64,000 nt of DNA. Origin: Allomyces macrogynus ATCC 38327 (lineage: Eukaryota > Blastocladiomycota > Blastocladiomycetes > Blastocladiales > Blastocladiaceae). The position numbers and the translations under genes were made by a program. The notes below the pieces were generated by a model that ran no database searches, had not been told where the DNA came from, and worked only from the letters and a program-made list of their open reading frames with translations. The first letter of the stretch is position 1. Each line of letters opens with the position of its first letter. The DNA is taken from assembly GCA_000151295.1 (NCBI GenBank), contig GG745328.1, positions 1,177,585 to 1,241,584 of the forward strand. Reading direction: 5' to 3'. This document shows positions 33,028 through 42,723 of the stretch, one piece after another.

Positions 33028-34944
33028 ATGTCGACGTCGTCCCCGATTTGGCCCACCTGCCGCCTGGGTGGCCAGACGTCCTCGCGCGCGGACACTTGGG
33101 CCTCGATGGTCTGCAACGCGGAATCCTTGCGTTCGGTACGGCGTGGGGCCACGATCGACTTTATCCAGTCGCCGCGGCCCAACCTGACGCTCCGCCCGTT
33201 CAGGCTCCCGGAGGCCGACCGGGCGGTCATAGACAAGGAGGTCTCGGATTTGCTGGCCCGTCGCTGCATCGAGCCGACCACCGAGCCAGCCATGCTCATG
33301 AACCCTTTCACGGTCGTCCAGCCCTCGGGCAAGATCCGGACCTGCTTCGATGCGAGACCTCTCAACCAGTTCGTCCGATTGCGTCGCTTCAAGATGTCAG
33401 GGATCTCGACCGTGCGCCATCTGATCCGTCGTGGCGACTACTTCGTGCGCCTCGACCTGAAGGACGCCTATCACTCGGTTCGCCTCGCGCCAGAAGTGCG
33501 GAGGTTTTGTTGTTTTCGGTGGAACGGGCAATTCTACCGTTTCACTGTACTCTTCTTTGGACTCAGTTCGGCGCCCCAGATCTTCTCGCGCCTCATGTCG
33601 TCAGCCCTGGCGCCCCTGGTCTCGTCGGGGATGCGCCTTGTGGCATATCTGGACGACGTCCTCCTGCTCTGCTCGTCGCGCGAGGAGGCACTCCGTCAGC
33701 GCGACCAGTTGATTTCGCACCTCGGCTCACTTGGTTTCACGGTAGGCCTGGCCAAGTCCCAGCTGGAGCCGAGTACGACGACGACCTTCCTCGGCTTCTC
33801 GATATGCTCCATATCGATGACCATCTCGGTCCCGCGCGACAAGGTCCGCAAGGTGTCCCGCGAGGCCAAGCGCTTGCTCCACTCGGTCTCGTCCACGCCG
33901 CGCAAGCTGGCCCAGTTCCTTGGCCTGGCCAACTCGCTGGCCCCGGCGGTGGCCCCGGCCGGGATCCAGCAGCGGTTCCTCCAGCGCAACCTGCACCATG
34001 GCCTGCGCCCGGGCCGCACGTGGGAGTGCCCGGTCCCGATCACGCAAGCGTCCCGCACGGAGCTCTCCTGGTGGGCGACCGAGTTCCCCGCCTGGAACGG
34101 CAGGGCCCTGATCCTGCCGCCGCCCGACTTGACCACGGACACGGACGCCTCAGCCTCGGGCTGGGGCGTGGTGACGCCTACGGGCACGGCCCGCGGGTGG
34201 TGGACGCGCCGCGAGTCCGACATGGGCTCGAACTGGCGCGAACTCAGGACGATCGAGATCGCGATCCGCCTAAACCTGTCGGCTTGGGCCGGCCGGACGG
34301 TACTGATACGAACCGACAACATCACGGCCAGCTGCTACGTGAATCGCCAGGGCGGTCACGCGTCGACGTACCTGCTGGACCTGGCCAAGTCGATCTGGCA
34401 CCTGTGCATGCGTCACCGGATCGACCTGCGCGCCCAGTATCTCCCGGGCGAGCTCAACACGGCGGCGGATCGAGCCTCCCGGTCGATGGACAACCACCGG
34501 TACGGACTGACGGACCGCGGGTTCCGGCGGTTGGAGGAGTGGTTTGGTCCGCGGACCCTGGACCTGTTCGCAGATCGCACGAACGCTCGGTGCCCTCGTT
34601 TTTGGTCGCTGCATCCAGACCCCGACGCGGACGCGGTCGACGCCTTCGCGCAGACGGCATGGCCCCGGCGGGGCGGCTACGCCTTCCCGCCCCCGATGCT
34701 GATCCCTCGGGTGCTGCACTGCGTGCGCGCGCACCGGGTCAACGAGCTGGTCCTGGCGACACCGGCGTGGTACTCAGCGGCTTGGATGCCGCTGGTCCGA
34801 CGCCTGGCGCGCGCGGAGCCTCTTTGGCTTCCACCATCGGCGGCGTGGACCCCGCGCTTCCACTCTCACCGCGTGCTGCCCTCCTCGCGCGGGATCCTCT
34901 TGTGGCGCGTATCCTGGAGGGGCTCGCCACCTCCTCGGGTCTGA
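33028..34944 (+). CDS. Reverse transcriptase / RNase H (ORF2) of DIRS-type element
   Basis: 638 residues, frame intact. Reverse transcriptase motifs in order: MNPFTVVQPSGKIRTCFDAR, YFVRLDLKDAYHSVRLAPEV, YRFTVLFFGLSSAPQIFSRL and the catalytic box RLVAYLDDVLLL, then FTVGLAKSQLEPSTTTTFLG. RNase H follows: TTDTDASASGWGVV, ELRTIEIAIRLNL, VLIRTDNITASCYVNRQG, and a final Asp in TAADRASR. After it comes the conserved DIRS block TLDLFADRTNARCPRFWS and YAFPPPMLIPRVL. It makes the element's cDNA on RNA template. The frame overlaps ORF3 at its 3' end. No aspartic protease domain was seen. Confidence 0.93.
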   Translation: MSTSSPIWPTCRLGGQTSSRADTWASMVCNAESLRSVRRGATIDFIQSPRPNLTLRPFRLPEADRAVIDKEVSDLLARRCIEPTTEPAMLMNPFTVVQPSGKIRTCFDARPLNQFVRLRRFKMSGISTVRHLIRRGDYFVRLDLKDAYHSVRLAPEVRRFCCFRWNGQFYRFTVLFFGLSSAPQIFSRLMSSALAPLVSSGMRLVAYLDDVLLLCSSREEALRQRDQLISHLGSLGFTVGLAKSQLEPSTTTTFLGFSICSISMTISVPRDKVRKVSREAKRLLHSVSSTPRKLAQFLGLANSLAPAVAPAGIQQRFLQRNLHHGLRPGRTWECPVPITQASRTELSWWATEFPAWNGRALILPPPDLTTDTDASASGWGVVTPTGTARGWWTRRESDMGSNWRELRTIEIAIRLNLSAWAGRTVLIRTDNITASCYVNRQGGHASTYLLDLAKSIWHLCMRHRIDLRAQYLPGELNTAADRASRSMDNHRYGLTDRGFRRLEEWFGPRTLDLFADRTNARCPRFWSLHPDPDADAVDAFAQTAWPRRGGYAFPPPMLIPRVLHCVRAHRVNELVLATPAWYSAAWMPLVRRLARAEPLWLPPSAAWTPRFHSHRVLPSSRGILLWRVSWRGSPPPRV

Positions 34945-36083
34945 CAGTGGACGCTGCCCTCCTTGTGTTTTTTGCGGACCGCGACTCTACGACCGAGGCC
35001 CGTGTTTCACGTTTCCAGCACTTTGTTTCGTGGTGTCGGAATCTCGACACCGATCCTCTTGAGTACGCGCCCGATCGCCTCGCTTCCTGTCTTTCCGCTT
35101 TGTCCTCCCGTCTCGCCCCCTCCACGCTGCGCATGATTGCCGGCAGCGTCTCGGTGATTTGGCGCCTCCTGCATCCGTCGTTGCCGCCCGCCGGCGAGGC
35201 CGTTGTCATCACACGCCTGCTGAAGGCCGTCGCCCGTTCCCGTGCTGCCCCTCCGCCGGCTCCGTCGCGTGGCCGATGGGACCCACAGCCCCTGCTTGAC
35301 AAGATTGCCTCCCGCTGGGCCGACCCGCTGGGCGAGCTGGACCTGGCCTGCTACACGCTGACTCTCCTCGCCCTCGCCACCGCGTGGCGCCCACGCTCGG
35401 ACCTGGGCCGGGTGCTCTTCGCGCACCTCGAGTTTGACATGGACAGCCCTGCGCCTCCCGGCGCCTGGCACACGTGGCCACCCGAGTCGGTACCGGACTC
35501 CGTCACGCTCTCGGCCTGGCGGACCAAGACCTCTGACGACCTGGTCTCTGTGCGCGTGCGCGCGCTCTCCAGCGACCCCGACTTGTGCCCCGTCCGCTGG
35601 ACCTGGCGCTACGTCCAGCGCACGCGCCACAAACGCTCGTTCGACCCTGTTCCGGCCGACGCGCTCCTGTTCCTCCGCTCGACGGACTCGGGCCCTGCGT
35701 CCGAAGACACGCTCGCGAAGTGGGTCCAGTGCGTCCTGGACTCTGCCGGCATCCACGCGACCGCTCACTCAACTCGCGGCGTGGCCGCCACTGTGGCCGC
35801 CGAGGGCGGCGCTTCCCTTATGTCGATCCTGCGCTCCGCGCACTGGGCCTCCGCCTCGACATTCTCGCGCCACTACTGGTGTGGCGATGGGTCCCTCGTC
35901 CGCTTCTTCCGGAAGCGCGATGGGGCTCCGGACGCTGTCCCGGAAGGACTTGGCCGCGTCACGCTCAAGCGGGCCCGCATCGTGGACGAAGATCTCACGA
36001 TCATGGACGCCGAGGCTGGCGCGACGGATACCCTCCGGGTATCCAAGCCCGGCCGAACGGCCGAGCAGCCTGGCGAGGCCTGA
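34659..36083 (+). CDS. Tyrosine recombinase (ORF3) of DIRS-type element
   Basis: About 474 residues if started at ATG 34659; the true start is unclear because this frame is open from 32016 and overlaps ORF2. The N-terminal core-binding region includes RDSTTEARVSRFQHFVSWCR. The catalytic domain shows the expected order: first Arg in LATAWRPRSDLGRVLF, a Lys in SAWRTKTSDD, HSTRGVAATVA (HxxR, about 35765) and SAHWASASTFSRHYW with the nucleophilic Tyr (about 35873). It should join the circular cDNA to the target through a 3' phosphotyrosine. The last ~30 codons lie in repeat B1, so recombinase coding and end sequence overlap. Confidence 0.9.
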   Translation: MAPAGRLRLPAPDADPSGAALRARAPGQRAGPGDTGVVLSGLDAAGPTPGARGASLASTIGGVDPALPLSPRAALLARDPLVARILEGLATSSGLTVDAALLVFFADRDSTTEARVSRFQHFVSWCRNLDTDPLEYAPDRLASCLSALSSRLAPSTLRMIAGSVSVIWRLLHPSLPPAGEAVVITRLLKAVARSRAAPPPAPSRGRWDPQPLLDKIASRWADPLGELDLACYTLTLLALATAWRPRSDLGRVLFAHLEFDMDSPAPPGAWHTWPPESVPDSVTLSAWRTKTSDDLVSVRVRALSSDPDLCPVRWTWRYVQRTRHKRSFDPVPADALLFLRSTDSGPASEDTLAKWVQCVLDSAGIHATAHSTRGVAATVAAEGGASLMSILRSAHWASASTFSRHYWCGDGSLVRFFRKRDGAPDAVPEGLGRVTLKRARIVDEDLTIMDAEAGATDTLRVSKPGRTAEQPGEA

Positions 36084-36101
36084 GGCAGGGCGACGGATAC
36101 C
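35993..36101 (+). repeat. Split direct repeat B1 (internal copy of right end)
   Basis: 109 bp matching B2 (36463-36571) with one difference at 36045 (A against G). It overlaps the 3' end of the recombinase frame and abuts A2 directly. Confidence 0.92.
36025..36045. other. Candidate recombination core site in B1
   Basis: CGGATACC-CTCCG-GGTATCCA: inverted 8-bp arms (last base degenerate) around a 5-bp spacer, the layout of a tyrosine-recombinase binding and crossover site. Role inferred. Confidence 0.55.
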
Positions 36102-36114
36102 GCGAGGGTATCCG
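36094..36114. other. Candidate recombination core site at the B1/A2 junction
   Basis: CGGATACC-GCGAG-GGTATCCG, perfect 8-bp inverted arms with a 5-bp spacer, centred on the join of B1 and A2. The left chromosomal end starts with the spacer plus right arm and the right end stops after the left arm, so this internal site equals a joined right+left end. Confidence 0.65.
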
Positions 36115-36139
36115 AGCGCCTGGCGAGGCGGACATGATC
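36102..36139 (+). repeat. Split direct repeat A2 (internal copy of left end)
   Basis: 38 bp identical to A1 (31777-31814). It follows B1 without a gap. Confidence 0.9.
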
Positions 36140-36354
36140 CCGCCCACTGCCACCCATCCTCTCGCCGTTTTGTTTTGGTCCCGCTTGCCTTGTTCCTTTC
36201 GCTCCTTTGTGTCTCCGTCTCTTTGTTTGGCTCGCTTCGCTCGCTTCCTTGTCTGTGCCCTCCATCCTGTTGCGCCACGGGGCCCCCAACCGCCCGCCCT
36301 TGAGTTGGCCACCGTGGCGCCCGTTTGTTCGTTCAGCTGCCGCTACTTTTCTCC

Positions 36355-36475
36355 GAGGCGAGGTTCTCTGGAGGTGGGAGTGGACGCCTTTATTTACGTT
36401 GATCACATTTTCAGTGTTTTTTGTTCACACAAATAAAGGTCTGTAGCGCCGAAGACGGCGCCTCTCACGATCATG
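36355..36475 (-). repeat. Right inverted terminal repeat, 121 bp
   Basis: Inverted copy of 31808-31928, one mismatch. Its outer part overlaps the first bases of B2. Confidence 0.92.
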
Positions 36476-36571
36476 GACGCCGAGGCTGGCGCGACGGATA
36501 CCCTCCGGGTATCCGAGCCCGGCCGAACGGCCGAGCAGCCTGGCGAGGCCTGAGGCAGGGCGACGGATACC
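36463..36571 (+). repeat. Split direct repeat B2 (right end of element)
   Basis: 109 bp, direct copy of B1. It contains another core-like site at 36495-36515 (CGGATACC-CTCCG-GGTATCCG) and ends with the half-site CGGATACC (36564-36571). Confidence 0.92.
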
Positions 36572-37010
36572 GGTGAAGACCCGGAACACCTGAGTCGAGG
36601 CTGGGCGGCGGCCGCGCCTTTGGCTGAGAATCGACCCCAAGCCAACCAGCGCGCGTGCTGTACCGGACCCGGCCCGTTGCTGCGCCCATTCCTACTAGCG
36701 GCGCCCTCTCCACGCGCGTGCCCTGTCGCCGCCGTACACGTCCTGCCCACCAGACGCTGCCAGTCGCGCCGCCTATTTCTTGCCCTCTGCCCACGCGCGG
36801 CCCCCTCTCCCTTGCCCGCGCCTCCCCTCCCTGTTCCGACGCTCTGCCCTCTCGCTCCCAACCAGCCGACCGGCATCTGTGCCTGCTTGTTGCCGCCGCT
36901 GCTCCAGGATCAACTCGATCTGCTTGCCGACGTTCTGTTCGCTCGCCCGCCAGTGTAACGCAATCGCAACCGCGACTTTGACCGTGGCCGGCCAACCACC
37001 CAGCTCCACG
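36572..37010. other. Region between element and HSF gene 2
   Basis: 439 bp. It begins with GGTGAAGACC (see left flank) and contains C-rich tracts before the HSF ATG; probably the HSF gene 2 promoter and 5' UTR. Confidence 0.4.
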
Positions 37011-39013
37011 ATGTCGACCCGCACGAGGACTCGTTTGGCCACGCCGAGTATTATTGTGACCGGCGAGAATACGCGCAGCAGCCGCTCTGTGTCTGTTGCG
37101 TCCAGTCGCACTTGGAGTGCATCATCATCGGCATCGCCGTCTGGCACACCCGCTTCGTCGCCCGCCACGACCGCCACCTACTTGGGCACAGCCTCGCCAC
37201 TGCTCACGCCGATACCGACCAACTCGCCCGTGCTTGCGTCGTCGAGTAATTTTGTGCAGAAGATCTTTACGTGTGTTGTCTTTTCTTTGTTTTTCTCGCC
37301 AGTGTCGACGACTGCGCCCACGCGGGTGGGTGCCCCCATGCTCGTGGATCCCGTGGCGTGTCTGCCAGGGCAGGCAGGGCACTGGTCCACGGTGTCCGTG
37401 GTTTCGGTGGTTCAAGGTTGGAGGGGCCACGCTGGCTGGGCGGCCCAGCCGCCAGGTCCAAAACCGGCGCCCAACCGCTCGTTGCGGGCACCGCCGCTGG
37501 TGTCGCTGCCTGCCTTCTCTCTTCTCCTTCTGCATCGAATAAACGCTAATGGTGCCCTGATCCGACGCGTGGGGGGTTATATAGCCTCGTGAGCGACCCG
37601 GCGACCAACCATCTGATCCGCTGGACATCATCGGGCTCGTCGTTTCGGGTCGTAGATGCCAAGGGCCTTGAGCGTGTCTTGCCAACGTACGTTACGTCAC
37701 TGTCACATGTGCCTTCATCACTTCGTCTTGGTCCCCGTCCCCGTCCCCGTCCCCGTCCCCGGCCCGATTTACCTTGTTTGGACGCAACTGACATGTTTGG
37801 CACCGCGCACGCTCTGTTTTTATGCAGTGTCTTCAAACACGGCAGGTTCTCATCGATGATCCGGTTCGTATTGCTTTCTCTTCGTGGCGAAACCGTTGTT
37901 GGGATCACCTTTTGCCTGACACCCTCGACTTGGGCAAACGCCCGTCCCCTCGTCCCTGACGCCTGCTTTTCAGCCAACTCAACATGTACCAGTTCTCCAA
38001 GATCAACCGCGCGCCGCGCGGGTCGCAGTCGGCCGACGCCAAGGAGTACGAGTTTGCGCACGAGCATTTTACGCCCGACGGGTCGAGGTTGGCGCTCATC
38101 AAGCGGCAGCAAAGCCAGTCGTCGTCGTCGGCCGTCAGCGCTGCATCTTCGCGCGCCGAGAGCGAGTCGTCGTCGCAGTCCACCAAGGCCGATTCGTCGG
38201 CACCTCTGGCGCCCGGGATCAAATCGGTGGCCGAGGGTGACAGCGCCGACGTGTCGACGCACATTCAGTTGCTGCACCACCAAGTGCATGAGCTCTCGAG
38301 CAAGGTCGACACGCAGCAGTCGGAGATTGAGACGCTGCGCGCCAAGGTACAGGCGCTCTCACCCTACAGGGATTTGGTGCAGGAACTGGGCATCATGAAG
38401 CAGGCGATGCAGGGCGTGCACTTGTTGTGGCAGACGGTCGCCAACTTGCAGACCGTCCTCGGGGCCAACTGTACGCTATTTCTTGCCGCGTTGCCTCGAC
38501 GCTCTCTTCCCCCGTCGCGAACCTCGGTTGCTGATCCGCACCTTCTCTCCGTATTTAGCTATCATCGTGGGCCGCAGCGTCATCAGCCCGTCCGTGACCC
38601 CGCAGCTCCTGCCGTCCATGGCCTCGGCCTTTGCCCCCCGGCCATCCAACGACACCGTATACCCGCAGTGCATCGCGCCATCGGCCATCTCGGCCACCGC
38701 CACGCCCATCACGACGGCAAGTATGATGCCGTCGCCGCGGTATCCCGAGACCGCAATGGCTGCGTCGTCGTCGGCGTCGGCCGTCTCTGGCCTGCCGCAA
38801 GTGTCGCCGTCTTCGGGCATGGACATGATGGAGGCGCTGCACATGGCACCACCATACGACGCGAGCGCCGAGGCGACGGCCGCGGCCATGGCAGCATTTG
38901 CGGCAGCGACTGCGGCATGGTACCCGCCCGCCGGTCCGCAGCCGCAGGGACAGCTCATGCAGGTGCCGAGCTCTGTCGCGGCCCCGCCCGCGTACGACCC
39001 GTGGGCACGGTAA
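37011..39013 (+). CDS. HSF-type transcription factor, paralog 2
   Basis: Exons 37011-37270, 37585-37686, 37828-37863, 37974-38470, 38559-39013; 449 residues. Tandem paralog of 27707-29873 with intron positions and phases conserved. N-terminal LATPSIIVTGENT matches ATPSIIVNGGD of paralog 1, and YLGTASPLLTPIP is shared. DNA-binding domain: NFVQKIFT | LVSDPATNHLIRWTSSGSSF | TVFKHGRFSSMIR | QLNMYQFSKINRAPRG, then AKEYEFAHEHFTPDGSRLAL. A heptad-like segment follows (LLHHQVHELSSKVDTQQSEI). The Ser-rich linker and Ala/Pro-rich C-terminus are shorter than in paralog 1. The start is 440 bp downstream of the retrotransposon's right end, so its regulation could be affected by the insertion. Confidence 0.9.
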
Positions 39014-39827
39014 TGAATCTTCGAGGTGGGTGCTGGTCCGCGGGCCCTTACGCACTTGTCCGGACCGGCAAGTGGGGTCCGCGCTGCGTGGAGTGGTGCA
39101 GATCGCCACTGCTCGGCTTCGTGGCGTTGGTTGCACGTTGCAACGTTTAACTTTTTGCTCTCCTGGTTGCTTAGTTGGTTTCTTTGCCTTGCACATCACC
39201 GCGTTCTCGTTTGCACGTCTGCTCTTCCCGCATCACCACGATTCATCTCCTCCCTCACCTCACCTTCTTCATTCACGTTTGGCACCCCAGCCAACCAAAC
39301 CACCAGACCACCAACCTGGAGTGCCGGGCTCAAAAAACAGCAAAAGATATCCGTTCGGTTTTGGTTCTCAATTCTCTGTCTGTGGCCCTCGACGTGCCAA
39401 TTTGCCATTTGGATCGGATGCTGTTGACGAGGGGATACCGCGAAGGCCTGCTGTGGAATCGCAAACGACATTCCTGATGCTTGTTGCCCCAGATGACGTG
39501 CGCGCGAAATGCTCACGACTCGCTGCAGCGACTACGTTCGAGATTCGAACCCGCGGCCGTCGTAACGTTCCGACGAGGGCAAGAACGTGCGCGAAACTTG
39601 TTGGCGTGGCAGCACGTGTTCGCCACGTCGATCGCGTCGCGAAAGGGCGAGCCGCGGCGGCTTCGGAGCTGGCCAAAGTCCTCGCCGCCGACCCTGATCC
39701 CTCACCCTCGACCGCCACTACGTCGCGATAAATATCAACGCCCGCGGCGATCGAATCTCTCGGAGCCCCATCGCCAGCGACGTTCAGCACTTTTCCAGCT
39801 CGTTTCGCGACCGCCATCGCCATCGCC
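39014..39827. other. Upstream region of GRP94
   Basis: 814 bp between HSF gene 2 and GRP94, both plus strand. It presumably includes the GRP94 promoter. A B-box-like TTCGAACCC at 39546 does not belong to a foldable tRNA. Confidence 0.35.
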
Positions 39828-42723
39828 ATGACCCGTCGCGCCACGTCGCGCCGTTCGCGCGCCAAGCCGGCGTCGCGTTCGCGCATGCCGATCCTCGCCG
39901 TCCTCGCCCTGCTGCTCGCGGCCGCGACGCTCGGCCCGATCGCGACGCGCGCCGAAGAGTTCCAGTTCCAGTCGGACGTGCAGCGCGTCATGCAGATCAT
40001 CATCAACTCGCTCTACAAGACCAAGGGTGTGCACGCACGCCCTGCGCGACAACTGGTTCCGCTTCGTGATCGGGTCAGAGCCGCGAGCTGACGCCGTTGC
40101 TGGCACGGAATTGTAGAAATCTTTTTGCGTGAGCTCGTATCGAACGCTGCCGATGCGATCGAAAAGAGCCGGTTCTTGGGCATTACCGACAAGAATGTGC
40201 TTGCCGGCAACCCGCACTTCAATATCACAATTGAGGCCGACAAGGACGCGCGCACGCTCACGATTGCCGACTCAGGGATTGGCATGACCAAGGAGGACCT
40301 GCAGGTGCGTTATTAGTCGTGCGCGACGACAGACTTGATTCGACCCTGTCACATCCGACCCTGATGTCCATTTCTCTATACCGATAGAAAAATCTCGGCA
40401 CGATCGCCAAATCCGGCACCGCCGACTTCCTCCGCGCGCTCGAGACCTCCAATGACAAGAACGCCGTGGGCCTGATTGGCCAATTCGGGTGCGGCTTCTA
40501 CGCGTCCTACCTGGTCGCCGACAAGGTCACGGTGATTTCCAAGCACCCAAACGACGACCAGCATATTTGGGAATCAAACGCTGCCAACGCCTTCACGATC
40601 GTGCCGGACCCGGCAGGCAACACGCTCGGTCGTGGCACCAAGATCGTGCTGCACCTCAAGGACGACGCGACTGAGTACCTCGAGGACGTGACGCTGCGGT
40701 CGCTCGTGACCAAGTACTCGGAGTTTGTGCCGTTCCCGATTTACCTGCACACGCGCAAGACGATCGAGGTTGATGTGCCCGTCGAGGGGGAGGACAAGGA
40801 CACCGGGACGGACGCGGCCAAGAAACCTGAAAGTGACGACGAGTACGTGGTGATTGAGAACGAGGACAAGGAGGAGACGACTAAGACGCGCAAGGTCAAG
40901 AAGGAGGTCGACGATTGGGAGCAGCTCAACACGCAAAAGCCGCTGTGGCTGCGGTCGCCGAGCGGCGTCTCGGACGACGACTACAATGCGTTCTTCAAGG
41001 CGTTTTTCCGTGAGCAGGAGGACCCGTCGGCGCATATTCACTTCAAGGGCGAGGGCGGGTCGGACTTCAAGGCGCTGCTATACATCCCCAACAAGCCGGC
41101 TCAGAGCGTCACGCACATGAACCCCGAGTCGGGCCTGCGCAACATCAAGCTGTTTGTGCGCCGCGTGTTCATCACTGATGAGGCACGGCCTTTTCATTTG
41201 ACGCGCGCTGGTGGAATGGCATGGCGGACAGCTTACCCACCCGCGTTGTTTTAACCGCGTAGCTCATCGACTTTTTGCCGCGGTGGCTAAGTTTCATCAA
41301 GGGCATCATCGACAGTGACGACTTCCCGCTCAACGTGTCGCGCGAGACGGTTCAGGAGACCAAGTTGCTCAAGCAGATCAAGAACAAGATCGTGAGCAAG
41401 GCGCTGCAGCTGATTCGGTTAGTTCTTCCCCCCCCACTCTCCACCCTCTGACCCACGCGCTGACCGCCTGTTCCCGCCCTTTCCACAGCCAAATCTCACG
41501 CGACGACGCCAAGTACAAGGCCTTCTACGATAGGTTTGGTGGGTACCTGAAGCTCGGCGTTCTTGACGATTCGCGGCACCAGACCAAGCTCGCCAAGCTG
41601 CTGCGGTATGCGACGACGGCGTCGACGACCGACTTGACGTCGCTCGACGACTATGTCGCGCGCATGCGCAAAGGCCAAAAGGCCATTTACTACCTGACGG
41701 GCAGCGACGTTGCGCAGCTGCGCAAGTCGCCCTACCTCGAGACGCTCGTGCAGCGCGGATACGAGGTGCTGCTCATGGACGATGGGCTCGACGAGTATGT
41801 CACGCAGACGATGCCGTCGTTTGACGGCGTCGCGCTCAAGAACGTTGGCAAGGGCACGCTCGAGTTTGGGGATGAGGGTACGTTGGGCTTATGGCCGGAG
41901 GGAGTGGTTTTTGCGTGAACGCTGGAGCTCACCCCTTGATCGTTTGCGATGGGATGTAGACGATGCGGCCAAGGCTCAGGAAAAGGACCTTGCCGACAAG
42001 TACCAGCCCCTCACGACGTGGCTCACGACGCTCCTCAAGGACCACGTCGACAAGACGGTCATTTCCAACCGGCTCACGACCTCGCCGTGTGCTTTGGTTG
42101 CGCCCGAAATGGGGTGGACCGGCCGCATGCAGTCGATGATGATGCTGCAAAAGGACGCGATGACGGGCCCGAATGCCGTCATGTACGAGTACTTGGCCAA
42201 GCAGAAGAAGGTGCTCGAGATTAACCCCAAGCACCCGGTCATGGCAGCGCTCTTGGCCAAGGTCGAGGACGACGACGTGAATGCTGACGTCGAGGATCTC
42301 GCTCGGTCATTGCTGGATATGGCCTGGATCAAGGGCGGGTACCCCGTCCAGGACTTGGATAGTCTGACGCGCCGGATCGAGAATGCCGTGCGGTTGGGGC
42401 TCGGCGTGGATTTGACGGTGCAGCCGGAGGTGGACGTGAAGAAGGCGCCGGAGGTGGATGCGGACCGCGCCAAGAAGACGACGAGCGACGACGAGGTCGA
42501 CGAGGAGAGCGAGGAGGGGGACGCGGAGAAGGCGCCGATCAAGGCCGAGACCGAGGAGGAGGAGAAGAAGAAGAGTACGGACGCGCCGGCTGCGGAGAAG
42601 TTCACGTCGCCGAAGAAGGACGACACGGCGCCGTCGGCGGACGCCCAGGACGCTGAGCCGGAGATGAAGGGCTCGGTCGAGGAGGACGAGGACGTCGCGG
42701 CGGGTGCTCGCGATGAGCTGTAA
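39828..42723 (+). CDS. GRP94 / endoplasmin, ER-luminal HSP90
   Basis: ATP-dependent chaperone of the ER lumen. Six exons: 39828-40026, 40117-40304, 40388-41182, 41263-41417, 41489-41877, 41960-42723; 829 residues. An N-terminal signal peptide ([20 protein letters not shown]) precedes the GHKL ATPase domain: [68 protein letters not shown]. Middle domain: [41 protein letters not shown]-terminal domain: [17 protein letters not shown] ~100-residue Asp/Glu/Lys-rich tail ends in RDEL, an ER-retrieval signal. Intron 3 (41183-41262) is in frame only as GC-AG (GAG|GCACGG..GTAG|CTC). GRP94 is otherwise known from animals, plants and some protists and is missing from many fungi, so its presence hints at an early-diverging lineage. 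Confidence 0.93.

Larger units (their letters stand above)
31777..36571 (+). mobile_element. DIRS/PAT-like tyrosine-recombinase retrotransposon, 4795 bp, nearly intact
   Basis: Complete element with three long frames: gag-like (31997-32995), RT/RNase H (33028-34944) and tyrosine recombinase (about 34659-36083), each in a different frame. There is no DDE integrase and no long terminal repeats, as in DIRS-order elements, which replicate through a circular DNA and integrate with their own recombinase. Ends: A1 (31777-31814) is repeated inside as A2 (36102-36139), B2 (36463-36571) inside as B1 (35993-36101), and B1 directly abuts A2, so the internal B1A2 block reads like a joined right and left end. 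In addition 31808-31928 and 36355-36475 are 121-bp inverted repeats with one mismatch. It lies between two tandem HSF genes. Short GGTGAAG(G/A)CC sequences flank both sides. Confidence 0.9.

Noticed and set aside
39536..39620. B-box-like GGGTTCGAATC on the minus strand
   Set aside because: The T-stem does not pair and no A-box or acceptor stem can be found; not a tRNA.
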